Shown here piece by piece: positions 39,988 to 47,866 of a stretch of DNA of 55,728 nt. This DNA is from a virus: positions 1 through 55,728 of IMG/VR virus record IMGVR_UViG_3300036861_000270; one strand, given 5' to 3'. The position numbers were made by a program, and so were the translations under genes. The notes under the pieces were generated by a model. That model was not told the DNA's origin. It worked only from the letters and a program-made list of their open reading frames with translations, and did no database searches. The first letter of the stretch is position 1. Each line of letters opens with the position of its first letter.

Positions 39988-40284
39988 ATGGCAGAGCACC
40001 CAACCATCACCGACGCGCTGGAGCTGCTCGACCGCGCCCACCAGCTCGCCCGCCAAACCATCGCCCAGGCACCCAGCCCACAACAGGCACTCGAGTGGGC
40101 CGCTGCGTACGCCAAGGCCGCCGACATGATCCGCCGCAAGGCCTTCGGGCTCCGCGGTGATACCGCCGCCGAGATCTGGCGCAGCGAGGAGTTCGATATC
40201 GCCCTGGCCGACGTCGCCGAACCCTACGGCGTGACCGAGCAGCGAGCCTGGCAGATCATCCGGGAAGCGAAGGGGGAGTCATGA
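39988..40284 (+). CDS. putative HTH protein
   Basis: 98 residues from ATG 39988. Helical N-terminal part, then FDIALADVAEPYGVTEQRAWQII, which resembles a helix-turn-helix. TATGCT (39976-39981) lies 6 bases before the ATG, so a leaderless mRNA is likely; ATG 39970 is the alternative start. ATGA overlap with the next gene. Confidence 0.6.
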   Translation: MAEHPTITDALELLDRAHQLARQTIAQAPSPQQALEWAAAYAKAADMIRRKAFGLRGDTAAEIWRSEEFDIALADVAEPYGVTEQRAWQIIREAKGES

Positions 40285-40844
40285 CCGACCAATTGCTGTA
40301 CGGGACCGTCGACCTCTGGGCCGTCGCCGCTGACGAGCAGGGCATCTGGGCACTCAATCCCCAGGCCCCAAGGCCCTGGCCAACCCCACCCCTGCACTAC
40401 ATCGAAGGCGACCTCAACCCCGCCCACACCGCCGCCGAGCTTGAACTCATCCAGCACGGCATCGACCTCGCACGGGTGCCTTGCCTGCACTCCACCTCCT
40501 GGCGCATCCAGGACCACGCGATGATCCTGCACTACTTGGCGATCATCGACGTCGGAGACGCGGTCGTCCGCCAACTGTACCCGCAGGCCAAGCCGTTCTC
40601 CCCGCACCTGCATGAGGTCGTCGGGCAGCCCCGCCACCACGGTGCCGCCGCACCGCCCGAGGAGAACCGCTACATCGACATCCTCCGCCACGGCGTTCGC
40701 CACTACCGGTTCCTCGGCGACATGGCCTCCATAGGCTACGACGAGCCCATCGGCCGGGCCCTGCCGGAGATCTGGCACCAGCAGCTCGCCAACGTCACCC
40801 CCGCGGTCGCCAAGATGTTCGGGCCCGTCACCGACGCGGCATAG
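40281..40844 (+). CDS. 187-residue protein of unknown function
   Basis: Hydrophilic, His/Pro/Trp-rich, no recognised family. Contains HYLAIIDVGDAVVRQLYPQA and HGVRHYRFLGDMASIG. Coupled to the HTH gene and placed beside the integrase, so it may be a lysogeny-module protein. Confidence 0.62.
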   Translation: MTDQLLYGTVDLWAVAADEQGIWALNPQAPRPWPTPPLHYIEGDLNPAHTAAELELIQHGIDLARVPCLHSTSWRIQDHAMILHYLAIIDVGDAVVRQLYPQAKPFSPHLHEVVGQPRHHGAAAPPEENRYIDILRHGVRHYRFLGDMASIGYDEPIGRALPEIWHQQLANVTPAVAKMFGPVTDAA

Positions 40845-40918
40845 GCCATGAGGACGGGTCCGTAATGTCGCGGGTTTACATAACGAGGATTATGGGGGAG
40901 TCGCGAGAGGGGTCAAGT
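40845..40918. other. short spacer beside integrase, inverted repeat
   Basis: CATAA-CGAGGA-TTATG at 40879-40894 with flanking G-rich DNA, between convergent genes. It may be a terminator remnant or part of an attachment site; the sequence alone cannot decide. Confidence 0.3.
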
Positions 40919-42058
40919 TTACCTCGATCGGGGGTCCGGGAGGCGTCGGACCTCCGCCGCGATCTGCGGCTCGGCGCCCCGTGTGTACCGCTGGGTCGTC
41001 TCGATCTTGGAGTGGCCCAGCAGGATCTGGATGACCTCGAGGTCGGTGCCGTTGCGGCGCAGCGCGGTCGCGTACGAGTGGCGCAGCTGGTGCAGGGTCG
41101 CATGGAACCCGTTGGCGCGCAGCCACCGGCCACCCTCCACGCTGACAGTGGCCGGCTTCATCGGCCGCCCGTTGTACTCCCCGTCATGGTCCCGGCCCTC
41201 CACTAGCGGCCCCGACCGTGGCCGCCGTGCCAAGTAGGTGCGGATGAACTCGTAGGAGGCCTGGTGGAGTGGGATGTTGCGGCGCTTCTGCCCCTTGCCG
41301 TGGACCTCGATGAGGATGTCGTCGCCCTCCTCCCAGAACCGTTCGATCCGGGCGCCGGCGATCTCCATGCACCGCAGTCCCCCACCCCAGGCGAGCCAGC
41401 AGATCATCGCCATCCGCTCGTCGCTGCGTTCGGCGGTGGTGAGAATCGCGGCGACCATCGCATCCGGGAGGGCCCGCGCTGGGCCCTCCTCGACCTTGGG
41501 GCCACGTACCCCGAGCAGCAGGTGCCTGGGGAGCAGCTTGGGGTTGGTGGTGGCACACCACTCGTAGAAGCGGACCACCACCGCGGTGCGGTGCTTGCGG
41601 GTCGCTGCCGACAGCATCTCCCCCTTCCGCGGCCCCGACCGCGCCGGCAGGGCCAGCCATCGCAGCAGGTGCCGCTCAAGGTTGCGGCCATGCCACCGCG
41701 GCTGGTTGTCCGCGTCGCGTGGCAGGGTGGCCATGAAGTCGTACAGGGTCGCGCGGTAGTCGCCGACGGTCCGCTCCGAGTAGCCACGTTGCACCAGCAT
41801 CCAGCTCCTGTACCGGTCGAACGCGGTGCCAAAGGTGACGATCCCCAACGCGTCCACGTCAGGGTCAAGGCCGAGCTGTTGCCGGATCCGGTCGGCCACC
41901 AGCAGCACCACCGCGAGGACGAACAGGTACAGCAGCGTGCGAGGGTTCAGGTGGTCGTAGATGAGGTCGTGGAGTTGGGTGACAGGGTCACGGTCACCGA
42001 GCAAGTGGAGATGGCGGAGCACCGGCGCTCCTTCCATGTTGGGGATGCTGTCCGCCAT
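40919..42058 (-). CDS. int: tyrosine integrase with N-terminal membrane-like helix
   Basis: 379 residues. Catalytic set: Arg in GGGLRCMEIAG (about 228), Lys in HGKGQKRR, HQLRHSYAT (about 324-327), LLGHS (about 349) and Tyr in TQRYTR (about 358). A core-binding domain with YSERTVGDYRATLYDF precedes it. Unusually, residues 41-60 (TLLYLFVLAVVLLVADRI) are as hydrophobic as a membrane helix. It catalyses phage integration and excision. Confidence 0.9.
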   Translation of the reverse strand: MADSIPNMEGAPVLRHLHLLGDRDPVTQLHDLIYDHLNPRTLLYLFVLAVVLLVADRIRQQLGLDPDVDALGIVTFGTAFDRYRSWMLVQRGYSERTVGDYRATLYDFMATLPRDADNQPRWHGRNLERHLLRWLALPARSGPRKGEMLSAATRKHRTAVVVRFYEWCATTNPKLLPRHLLLGVRGPKVEEGPARALPDAMVAAILTTAERSDERMAMICWLAWGGGLRCMEIAGARIERFWEEGDDILIEVHGKGQKRRNIPLHQASYEFIRTYLARRPRSGPLVEGRDHDGEYNGRPMKPATVSVEGGRWLRANGFHATLHQLRHSYATALRRNGTDLEVIQILLGHSKIETTQRYTRGAEPQIAAEVRRLPDPRSR

Positions 42059-42089
42059 GGGGAGGCTGCGATGCTCACATCAAACGGCC

Positions 42090-42168
42090 GCTTTCACTAT
42101 ATGAAAGCGACGTACCCGTAACTACGGTCTTTAGGTCGTTACAGCCGGTTATAGAGCAAACGGGTACT
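42090..42168. promoter_or_regulatory. integrase control region / possible attP
   Basis: Inverted repeat GCTTTCA-CTATA-TGAAAGC at 42090-42108; on the minus strand it contains TATAGT, a likely -10 for int. Further inverted pairs are GTACCCGT (42112-42119) with ACGGGTAC (42160-42167), and GTAAC with GTTAC. Markedly A+T-richer than its surroundings. Arm-type integrase sites are plausible. Confidence 0.5.
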
Positions 42169-42384
42169 CTAGGCCGGAACCGTCCCGCTCGGGATCTCGC
42201 GTTGGAGTTCGCGAAGCCAGCCGATCGCCCACTTCACGATGCCCGGGTCGGTGGAGTTGACCACTTGGCCGAGCGCGGTGGAGACCTTGAATCGGTCCAC
42301 GGCCGGGTAATCCTCGAGGATCTTGACGGCCTCGGCGATCAGTTCACGCAGGTCGCGGACCTCGAGGTCCAGCGGTGTCGTCAT
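42169..42384 (-). CDS. 71-residue protein
   Basis: From ATG 42384 (AGGAAGAA upstream). Helical: DLRELIAEAVKILEDYPAVDRF, GIVKWAIGWLRELQ. Unknown family. Last gene of a three-gene leftward operon headed by the repressor-like gene; ATGA overlap. Confidence 0.6.
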   Translation of the reverse strand: MTTPLDLEVRDLRELIAEAVKILEDYPAVDRFKVSTALGQVVNSTDPGIVKWAIGWLRELQREIPSGTVPA

Positions 42385-42548
42385 TGGGGTTCTTCCTGCA
42401 TGAGCTTGACTTCCTCCGGCGTGGCAGCCCGCACCGGCACTCTGGCGTAGCAGACCATGCAGAAGGCTCGGGAAGGGTTCTGGCGGCTTCGCCATTCGTC
42501 GGGAATGCCGTTGCCGCACCGTACGCAGATGACAGGTGGTGTCGTCAT
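42381..42548 (-). CDS. 55-residue zinc-ribbon protein
   Basis: MTTPPVICVRCGNGIPDEW then FCMVCYARVPVRA: two CxxC pairs. Start at ATG 42548 and stop overlap neighbours by ATGA. Probably binds nucleic acid or a regulator. Confidence 0.62.
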   Translation of the reverse strand: MTTPPVICVRCGNGIPDEWRSRQNPSRAFCMVCYARVPVRAATPEEVKLMQEEPQ

Positions 42549-42952
42549 GCGGCTACCCTCTCAAGTTGCTGACCAGTGTGATCCCACAACCCGACCTTAG
42601 TGTGATCACGCAGGTCGGTTGAGGCACCGACCGCCGCGAACTCGCCGGTGTCTAACGCCGCGCGAAACCGCCGATAGCCGTCCTCGTCAAGGTCGGGCGG
42701 CCACAACCCCACGGTCTTCCACGCCCCCTCCCACTCCAGCCCCAGGAAGCGGATCAGGCGGGTGATCAGTTCGATGGTGGTCTCGTCGCCGGGCTTCAGT
42801 TCGCGGCTGCCCTGCGCGATGCGGCGGATCTGCGTAGGGTCCAGGCCTCGTCCGTCCGGCAGGATGCCGATTGCCGCCGCGATGTCGGCGCGGGTCCACC
42901 CTTTGGCAAGCCGCGCCTCTTCGACCATGCGGCCGAACTCTCGCGCTCCCAT
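42545..42952 (-). CDS. XRE-like HTH regulator, candidate immunity repressor
   Basis: 135 residues from ATG 42952 (AAGGGAG upstream; ATG 42970 is possible). MGAREFGRMVEEARLAKGWT, then ADIAAAIG and DPTQIRRIAQGS form a Cro/CI-type HTH. The C-terminal 75 residues are acidic with LEWEGAWKTVGLWPPD. It is transcribed from TTGACA-17-CAGACT on the minus strand, divergent from another HTH gene, the usual layout of a lysogeny switch. Confidence 0.72.
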   Translation of the reverse strand: MGAREFGRMVEEARLAKGWTRADIAAAIGILPDGRGLDPTQIRRIAQGSRELKPGDETTIELITRLIRFLGLEWEGAWKTVGLWPPDLDEDGYRRFRAALDTGEFAAVGASTDLRDHTKVGLWDHTGQQLERVAA

Positions 42953-43010
42953 CTGCTGAGCTCCCTTCATCTGCCACGACCGGCTGCTGGCAGGCCACGT
43001 TGCCGTTTCT

Positions 43011-43039
43011 AGTCTGCCGTGACGCCACACAAGTGTCAA
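43011..43039 (-). promoter_or_regulatory. leftward promoter of the repressor-like operon
   Basis: Minus strand TTGACA (43039-43034), 17 bases, CAGACT (43016-43011). The -35 overlaps AGTGTCA (43032-43038), whose inverse TGACACT lies at 43088-43094. Confidence 0.6.
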
Positions 43040-43087
43040 TCACTACGTCGTCGTCCTACACCTGCACGAGACATGAATGTCTTCGTC

Positions 43088-43124
43088 TGACACTCTTGAC
43101 ACCCACGACACAGGTGTCTAGTCT
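43088..43124 (+). promoter_or_regulatory. rightward early promoter with operator half-sites
   Basis: TTGACA (43096-43101), 17-base spacer, TAGTCT (43119-43124). GACACC (43098-43103) and GGTGTC (43113-43118) form an inverted repeat covering -35 and spacer; TGACACT at 43088-43094 adds a further half-site. It would drive the long rightward operon. Confidence 0.68.
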
Positions 43125-43155
43125 CTGGTTCTCGACTCCAGGGGAGGCCACCACG

Positions 43156-43395
43156 TTGACCGGATCAACGATCGCCCGGCTCCGCCATGAGCGGAACCTC
43201 AGCCAGCACCAACTTGCCGTGAAGGCTGGTCTGACGGCCCGGACGATCTCCCGGCTGGAGAACGACAAGCACCCCCCGCGGCTGGAAACCCTCCAGGCAC
43301 TCGCCGAGGCGTTCGGGATGACCCCGGACCGGCTGCTCGCCGAGGCCCGCAAGGACGCCGAGAAAGCCGCAGCCGCCGCAGGGGCACCCTCATGA
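43156..43395 (+). CDS. XRE-family HTH protein (Cro-like)
   Basis: 79 residues from TTG 43156 (GGGGAGG 8 bases upstream). IARLRHERNLSQHQLAVKAG, LTARTISRLENDKHPPRLETL is a canonical XRE HTH. First gene of the rightward operon and divergent from the other HTH gene, so either could be the repressor and the other Cro. The Ala-rich tail is short. Confidence 0.78.
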   Translation: MTGSTIARLRHERNLSQHQLAVKAGLTARTISRLENDKHPPRLETLQALAEAFGMTPDRLLAEARKDAEKAAAAAGAPS

Positions 43396-43763
43396 CCGGC
43401 ACCTGCCTCCTCTGCGGCGCCCCCGCCACCAACGTCCTCGTCATTGACGGGGAGCAGTTCGAGTACTGCTCCGCCCATGTCACCCCGTCCGTCCCCGGGC
43501 GGGTCTCGGGTGGTGCCATGGCCGATGGTGCCGACCCCACCGACGGTTGCAGCCCTAGGGAGAGGGCTCCCGACGGTGAGCGGTCCGAGACCCGCCCGGT
43601 TTCCACGTCCGAGGCGGAGGTGGCGGGACCGGCGACGGCCGCGCCCTTGGGTAGGTGGATCGCCTCCGCCTCGGACCATCAGCCCATCGCCATTGACGAG
43701 TGGACCGAGTTCCGCCTCTCCGGCCCCATCACCAACATCAACATCCCAGGGGGGATCTTGTAA
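43392..43763 (+). CDS. 123-residue protein with CxxC N-terminus
   Basis: ATGA overlap with the HTH gene. CLLCGAPATNVLVIDGEQFEYC then AHV is a small zinc-binding module; the middle is disordered (Arg/Glu/Thr) and the end is WTEFRLSGPITNINI. Unknown role in early infection. Confidence 0.6.
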   Translation: MTGTCLLCGAPATNVLVIDGEQFEYCSAHVTPSVPGRVSGGAMADGADPTDGCSPRERAPDGERSETRPVSTSEAEVAGPATAAPLGRWIASASDHQPIAIDEWTEFRLSGPITNINIPGGIL

Positions 43764-43915
43764 TGACCGTCCTACTCATCGTCGTTGGCTATCTGGCCGG
43801 GTCGCTGCTGCTGGCGGTCGGGGTCGGCCGGTTCATCCGCGCCGGCCACCGACCAACCCCGCCCACACCGCCGTACCGGGTCGGCGACCCCACCACCTAC
43901 CGGAAGAGACCGTGA
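43763..43915 (+). CDS. 50-residue membrane protein
   Basis: MTVLLIVVGYLAGSLLLAVG is one membrane helix; the rest is Pro/Arg-rich and cytoplasmic. Starts overlapping the previous TAA. Confidence 0.58.
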   Translation: MTVLLIVVGYLAGSLLLAVGVGRFIRAGHRPTPPTPPYRVGDPTTYRKRP

Positions 43916-43992
43916 ACGCCAGCGGCGCCAGCCCTCGAGAGACCGGCGCCGCCAACACCCGAACAGAGCACACCACAGGGAAGGAAAGGTAG
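43912..43992 (+). CDS. possible 26-residue peptide
   Basis: Short frame from GTG 43912 in a GTGA overlap; hydrophilic. It may serve only to bridge translation to the next gene at 43996. Confidence 0.3.
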   Translation: MNASGASPRETGAANTRTEHTTGKER

Positions 43993-43995
43993 CAC

Positions 43996-44277
43996 ATGAG
44001 GTCCACATCGCCATTCGCCGGCAAGACCGTGAAAGTGAAGCCCGCCGCCACATGGGATGGGCTCATCGACGACGCTGAATACCGCGTCGAGGACTGGTGG
44101 CAGAACGTCTACGGACAGTCCTGGATGACCGCAGAAGGCAACCCTGCCGCGCTCATCTACGCAATGCGAGCCGCCACAGGGGGGCTACCAACCGACGATG
44201 AGGTGCTCTACGGCAAGGTCGGTCCCTTCGGCTACCTCGTCCACATGCAGGAAATCGGCGATGTGGTGACCTCGTGA
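43996..44277 (+). CDS. 93-residue protein
   Basis: AAGGAAAGG upstream. SPFAGKTVKVKPAATWDG, YRVEDWWQNVYGQSWMTAEG, GLPTDDEVLYGKVGPFGYLVH. This regular composition with a conserved-looking W-rich centre suggests a folded domain, but no family is recognised. GTGA overlap follows. Confidence 0.62.
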   Translation: MRSTSPFAGKTVKVKPAATWDGLIDDAEYRVEDWWQNVYGQSWMTAEGNPAALIYAMRAATGGLPTDDEVLYGKVGPFGYLVHMQEIGDVVTS

Positions 44278-44474
44278 CCGTCGCCGCGCCGCCGCTGCCG
44301 AGCACCGTCGAACTCGACATTGCCATGGCCCGCATCGACGACGCGCTGCTCCGGCTGTGCCTCCTCGGCGACACCGTGCCCAGCGGGGACCGTCACCAGA
44401 TCCGCAACGACCTGGCCGCCGCGGTCGCCGCGGTGGTCACCCATCGTCGCCTCCACGCCGCGGAGGTGCGCTGA
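44274..44474 (+). CDS. 66-residue helical protein
   Basis: From GTG 44274. ELDIAMARIDDALLRLCLLGD and NDLAAAVAAVVTHRRLH: two helices. Coupled on both sides by overlaps; unknown function. Confidence 0.58.
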   Translation: MTVAAPPLPSTVELDIAMARIDDALLRLCLLGDTVPSGDRHQIRNDLAAAVAAVVTHRRLHAAEVR

Positions 44475-44704
44475 TGGCGACACATGTCTGCCCGGCGGAT
44501 GGGTGCGAGGTCGAGGTCGCCATGGACAAGCTCGCCTGCCCGGTGCATTGGGCACGGGTAAGTCGGCCCACGCAACAGCGGGTCTATCAGACCTGGAGAG
44601 CACGCAAACGGCTAAAGACGCTGGAGACGATACGCGCTCATCACCGAGCGATGACCGCCGCCGAACTGGAGATGAACAGCGACCCCGGGGAGGAATCCTC
44701 ATGA
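44474..44704 (+). CDS. 76-residue Cys/His protein
   Basis: MATHVCPADGCEVEVAMDKLAC-PVHW is a zinc-binding C-C-C-H pattern resembling small phage zinc fingers; then RPTQQRVYQTWRARKR. Overlapping starts and stops on both sides. Confidence 0.6.
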   Translation: MATHVCPADGCEVEVAMDKLACPVHWARVSRPTQQRVYQTWRARKRLKTLETIRAHHRAMTAAELEMNSDPGEESS

Positions 44705-44892
44705 CCTCCGCGACCCGGGTCACCCATCGTGACCTGATCATCCCCGTCCACTGGCTCCGCAGGGTCGCCATGTGCGACGACCCCCAACTCCCGGGAGTGC
44801 TGCGGGAGAAGTACCGGCGACTGGCGGACGAACTCACCCGCGACCTCGACTCGTGCCGGCAGGATCTGCTCCACCAGGAGGCCGCCGAATGA
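44701..44892 (+). CDS. 63-residue protein
   Basis: ATGA start. THRDLIIPVHWLRRVAMCDD then LREKYRRLADELTRDLDSC. Helical, no family recognised. Confidence 0.56.
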   Translation: MTSATRVTHRDLIIPVHWLRRVAMCDDPQLPGVLREKYRRLADELTRDLDSCRQDLLHQEAAE

Positions 44893-45158
44893 TCGACCTC
44901 GCCAAGGCGCAGCAACTCTGCGACACGCTGACGACTGATAGGACCGTGCAGGCGGTCAAGCGGTACGCCCTGAACCTCGACGTGCGGCTCGTGGATGCCA
45001 CCGCTGCATTGGAACTGCTACCCGGCCTGATCGCTGAACTGCGCGCCACGCGGGAGGTCATCGAGGAAGTTCGGCGGTGGGAAATCGGCGACGAGTGGAC
45101 CGACATCATGGCCGCCATCGCCGCCTACGAAAAGGTCACAGGGGAGGCGAGCCGCTGA
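44889..45158 (+). CDS. 89-residue helical protein
   Basis: DLAKAQQLCDTLTTDRTVQAV, LVDATAALELLPGLIAELRA, RRWEIGDEWTDIMAAIAAYE. All-helical, acidic. Coupled by overlaps; unknown function. Confidence 0.58.
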   Translation: MIDLAKAQQLCDTLTTDRTVQAVKRYALNLDVRLVDATAALELLPGLIAELRATREVIEEVRRWEIGDEWTDIMAAIAAYEKVTGEASR

Positions 45159-45493
45159 TGCCGCATGTGCTCGGACCCGTCGACGGGCCACCGCCACCCA
45201 CCAGCAACGAAACCCTGCTCCGTGAGGCGGTCGACCGGCTCCGCCTTGAACTGGACGAGTGCCGTTCGGTCATCGCTCTACACCAGCAGAACGGCTGCGG
45301 CAAGCAGCTCTACGCCGAAGGGCTCCAAAACGAGCTGCGCGCAGCGCGGGAGGTATACGCCGAGCTTGGCCCCGTTCTCGAGCCGCTGCGGGCCATGCAC
45401 GGCCGTCATCCCGGCACCCGCATTCCGCCATGCGGTTGGTGCCGTCTCATCTTCGCCTACGACAAGGCCATCAAGGCTATGGGGGGCAAGTGA
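45158..45493 (+). CDS. 111-residue coiled-coil protein with CxxC
   Basis: Residues 18-80 are a charged helix (LLREAVDRLRLELDECRSVI, NELRAAREVYAELG); the end has PPCGWCRLIFAYDKAI. Possibly a small dimeric regulator; no family recognised. Confidence 0.58.
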   Translation: MPHVLGPVDGPPPPTSNETLLREAVDRLRLELDECRSVIALHQQNGCGKQLYAEGLQNELRAAREVYAELGPVLEPLRAMHGRHPGTRIPPCGWCRLIFAYDKAIKAMGGK

Positions 45494-45699
45494 TGGCTAA
45501 CAAGAGACACGACCCCCGAACGGGCCGGTTCGTCGGCCGGTTCGCCAGCCGCCAGACCCTCCGGCGGCTCGCCGACCTCCCCGACCAGGAATGGGCCACC
45601 GACGAGGCTGCGCTGGCCATCCTCGAGGGCGGCATCGCCCTGGCCATCTCCGGCGGCTGGCAGCCACCAGCCGAGGTCGAACTGGACGGTACGCCATGA
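45493..45699 (+). CDS. 68-residue protein
   Basis: MANKRHDPRTGRFVGRFASR starts with a basic stretch; then LADLPDQEWATDEAALAILEGG. TGATG start and ATGA end overlaps. Unknown. Confidence 0.56.
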   Translation: MANKRHDPRTGRFVGRFASRQTLRRLADLPDQEWATDEAALAILEGGIALAISGGWQPPAEVELDGTP

Positions 45700-45965
45700 G
45701 CGTCCGCTACTTCCTGGTCACCGCGCCCGACGAGACGCGCATGCGCATGTGGCTCAACACCACCTACGCCAATTGGCTGGAAGGTCGCCCCAACCGGAAT
45801 GGCGGCGAGACTTGGTCGGTGACCGTGTTCGGCGAGCATGCCAGCCACTTCATTGAGGTGGCTCTGGCCATGCCCGTCACCCTCGAGGAGATCGAAGGCG
45901 CTGGAGACGCCGAGCAGTACCGACTGCTGGTTGGCGACCCCGGAACGGGCTGGGGCGAGCCATGA
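45696..45965 (+). CDS. 89-residue protein
   Basis: SVRYFLVTAPDETRMRMWLN, ETWSVTVFGEHASHFIEVA: alpha/beta pattern. Coupled to the WhiB-like gene by ATGA. Confidence 0.58.
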   Translation: MSVRYFLVTAPDETRMRMWLNTTYANWLEGRPNRNGGETWSVTVFGEHASHFIEVALAMPVTLEEIEGAGDAEQYRLLVGDPGTGWGEP

Positions 45966-46306
45966 CCCGCGCGACCAGTCTCGGCAGTCTCGCCAAGCCG
46001 GTCGGGAATCTCCACCGTCCTCCCGGTGTCAACCTGCCACTTGGCAGGCCCGCCCCGAACTTCGGCGCTGGGCTGGCATGCCAAGATCCACACTGGGACC
46101 CGAATTGGTGGTTCGCGCCAGACCGGGATCTTGGCCTGTCCTATGACGATGCGGAGCATGCCAAGAAGCTGTGCAAGTCCCGCTGTCCGGCACTGCGCGA
46201 GTGTTTGGCGTGGGCGCTGGCCACAGGGGAGCCGAACGGGATTTGGGGCGGCATGTTGCCCCAGGAGCGGCACAAGGTCCGCCGGAACCTTCGGAGGCCC
46301 CCGTGA
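45962..46306 (+). CDS. WhiB-family iron-sulfur regulator
   Basis: 114 residues. The four cluster ligands are C40 (LACQDPHWDP), C71, C75 and C81 (LCKSRCPALREC), followed by the GIWGG turn at 93-97 and a basic tail HKVRRNLRR, exactly the WhiB plan. Host WhiB proteins bind the primary sigma factor and control transcription; a phage copy could redirect host or phage promoters, as known for actinophage WhiB proteins. Confidence 0.9.
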   Translation: MTRATSLGSLAKPVGNLHRPPGVNLPLGRPAPNFGAGLACQDPHWDPNWWFAPDRDLGLSYDDAEHAKKLCKSRCPALRECLAWALATGEPNGIWGGMLPQERHKVRRNLRRPP

Positions 46307-46539
46307 CCTGGAACCTGGCGGCGCAGCTGGCCGGCGCGTTCCTCCTCGGCGCGCTGTGGATGTACCGGCGGCAGCGGCACCAGATCCGCCTGTTCGCCGA
46401 ATTCCTCGCGCGCGCGACCGCGGACCTCCAGGACGACCTGTTCGATCACCTTGCTCACGACGACCCCGACGACGACCCCGCCACCATGGACGCTGCGCTG
46501 GCGCACCCGCCGGCCGGCTACTGGCCCGACATGAACTAG
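46303..46539 (+). CDS. 78-residue membrane-anchored acidic protein
   Basis: From GTG 46303, overlapping the WhiB stop. Helix WNLAAQLAGAFLLGALWMY, then a basic patch RRQRHQIR and an acidic tail with many Asp. Unknown. Confidence 0.58.
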   Translation: MTWNLAAQLAGAFLLGALWMYRRQRHQIRLFAEFLARATADLQDDLFDHLAHDDPDDDPATMDAALAHPPAGYWPDMN

Positions 46540-46548
46540 GAGTCCCTG

Positions 46549-46743
46549 ATGGTCCACCCGCTCAACAAGCGAGAGCGCAGCACCCACCGCGACGAACATC
46601 CAGGCGAGCAGGGCATGCGGGTCAGCGTCGCGCTCGACCGCGAGAACCAGCCGTCCCAAGTCGCGCGCGAACGGGTCATCCGCTACCTCGCTCAGTCGGC
46701 GCTGATCCAGGCATGTGCCGAGAGCTACGGAGAGGGCGGCTAA
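46549..46743 (+). CDS. 64-residue protein
   Basis: AGGAG upstream. Hydrophilic start KRERSTHRDEHPGEQG, then a helix VIRYLAQSALIQACAESYG. Stop overlaps the start of the next gene. Confidence 0.56.
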   Translation: MVHPLNKRERSTHRDEHPGEQGMRVSVALDRENQPSQVARERVIRYLAQSALIQACAESYGEGG

Positions 46744-47672
46744 TGAGCGAACTTGAGCTTGGCGCCGACCGGCAGGCGTTGACCCTATTCGGCGACGCGA
46801 CCCCACACGTCATCGTTGCCCGTGCCACCGCCATCGCCGACGTGATCGCACCCCTCATCCGCGACCGTCAGCTCGTCAAGCGGATCCACCAGTCCGAACA
46901 CGTCTACCTCGAAGGATGGACGCTGGCCGGCACCATGCTCGGGGTGTTCGCGACCACCGCACGAACCTGGGAGATCGGCGACGACGACGGGTACGGCGCC
47001 ACCGCCGAGGCCCGCACCCTGGCCGGCGCGCTCGTCGGCCGCGCCGACGCGGTCGTCATGCGCAACGAGGAGGTCGGCACCGACCCCAAGACCGGCAAGC
47101 CGATCCGCAAGTGGGAACGCGCCCCCGCATTCCAACTCTTGAGCATGGCGCAGACAAGGGCGAGCTCGAAGGCGCTGCGGATGCCGCTCGGGTTCGTGAT
47201 GAAGCTGGCTGGCTACGACACCACTCCCGCCGAGGAGATGGACGCGGCCGCCGCCCGCGGGGAAACCGTGTCCGGCGGTAAGGGTGTTGCTCCAGGCTGG
47301 AAGGACCTCGCCGAGCAGCAGCGCGCCCACGCCGACCTCGGCGAGCTCATCCAGCAGCGCGGCCTGCGGGAGTGGGTCGCCACCTGGCTCGAGTCGAAGG
47401 GCTACACCCGTCCACTCGCGAAGGGGCAGCTGAACCAGCTCCGCCGCGCGATCGAGCGGGAGCAGGGTTCCAGCCGGCCGGCCAGTGACGACGACGACCC
47501 TGGCCGGCCGGCTGGTGCCAACACGTCGGCACCGGGGCACCCCCCCCGCCCCGGTGCCGACCAGACGTCCAGCCCGGGACGAGCAGACCGACGGGACGAG
47601 AACGGGGAAGGGTCCCAAGAGTCCGCGACGACTCCCGGGCTGGACGACCACGACAGCGGCGGTGAGGACTGA
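46743..47672 (+). CDS. possible phage ssDNA-annealing/recombination protein
   Basis: 309 residues. QSEHVYLEGWTLAGTMLGVF, then ATAEARTLAGALVGRADAVV and FQLLSMAQTRASSKALRMPL with a GYDTTPAEEM linker. This pattern recurs in phage proteins placed next to exonucleases and helicases and suggests a Rad52/Sak-type annealing protein, but that is tentative. The last 80 residues are disordered and acidic. It lies in the replication operon. Confidence 0.6.
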   Translation: MSELELGADRQALTLFGDATPHVIVARATAIADVIAPLIRDRQLVKRIHQSEHVYLEGWTLAGTMLGVFATTARTWEIGDDDGYGATAEARTLAGALVGRADAVVMRNEEVGTDPKTGKPIRKWERAPAFQLLSMAQTRASSKALRMPLGFVMKLAGYDTTPAEEMDAAAARGETVSGGKGVAPGWKDLAEQQRAHADLGELIQQRGLREWVATWLESKGYTRPLAKGQLNQLRRAIEREQGSSRPASDDDDPGRPAGANTSAPGHPPRPGADQTSSPGRADRRDENGEGSQESATTPGLDDHDSGGED

Positions 47673-47866
47673 TGCCCGCCATCAGATACGACCGTTGCAG
47701 GGAATTCGACTACGTCATTGACGGCGAGATCGTGCATTTCTCCTGGCACGGCTCCCGATGCACTGCCCTCTGGCGCAAAGGTATTGACGGCTGGATCCGC
47801 TATCTCTTCACCGCCGTTCGCTGCTACTGCCCATGCGGGCACAAAGAAGGTGGGGCCGATGCCTGA
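47672..47866 (+). CDS. 64-residue Cys-rich protein
   Basis: RYDRCREFDYVIDGEIVHFSW and VRCYCPCGHKEG. A small beta-type domain with four Cys, plausibly zinc-binding. TGATG start. Confidence 0.58.
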   Translation: MPAIRYDRCREFDYVIDGEIVHFSWHGSRCTALWRKGIDGWIRYLFTAVRCYCPCGHKEGGADA

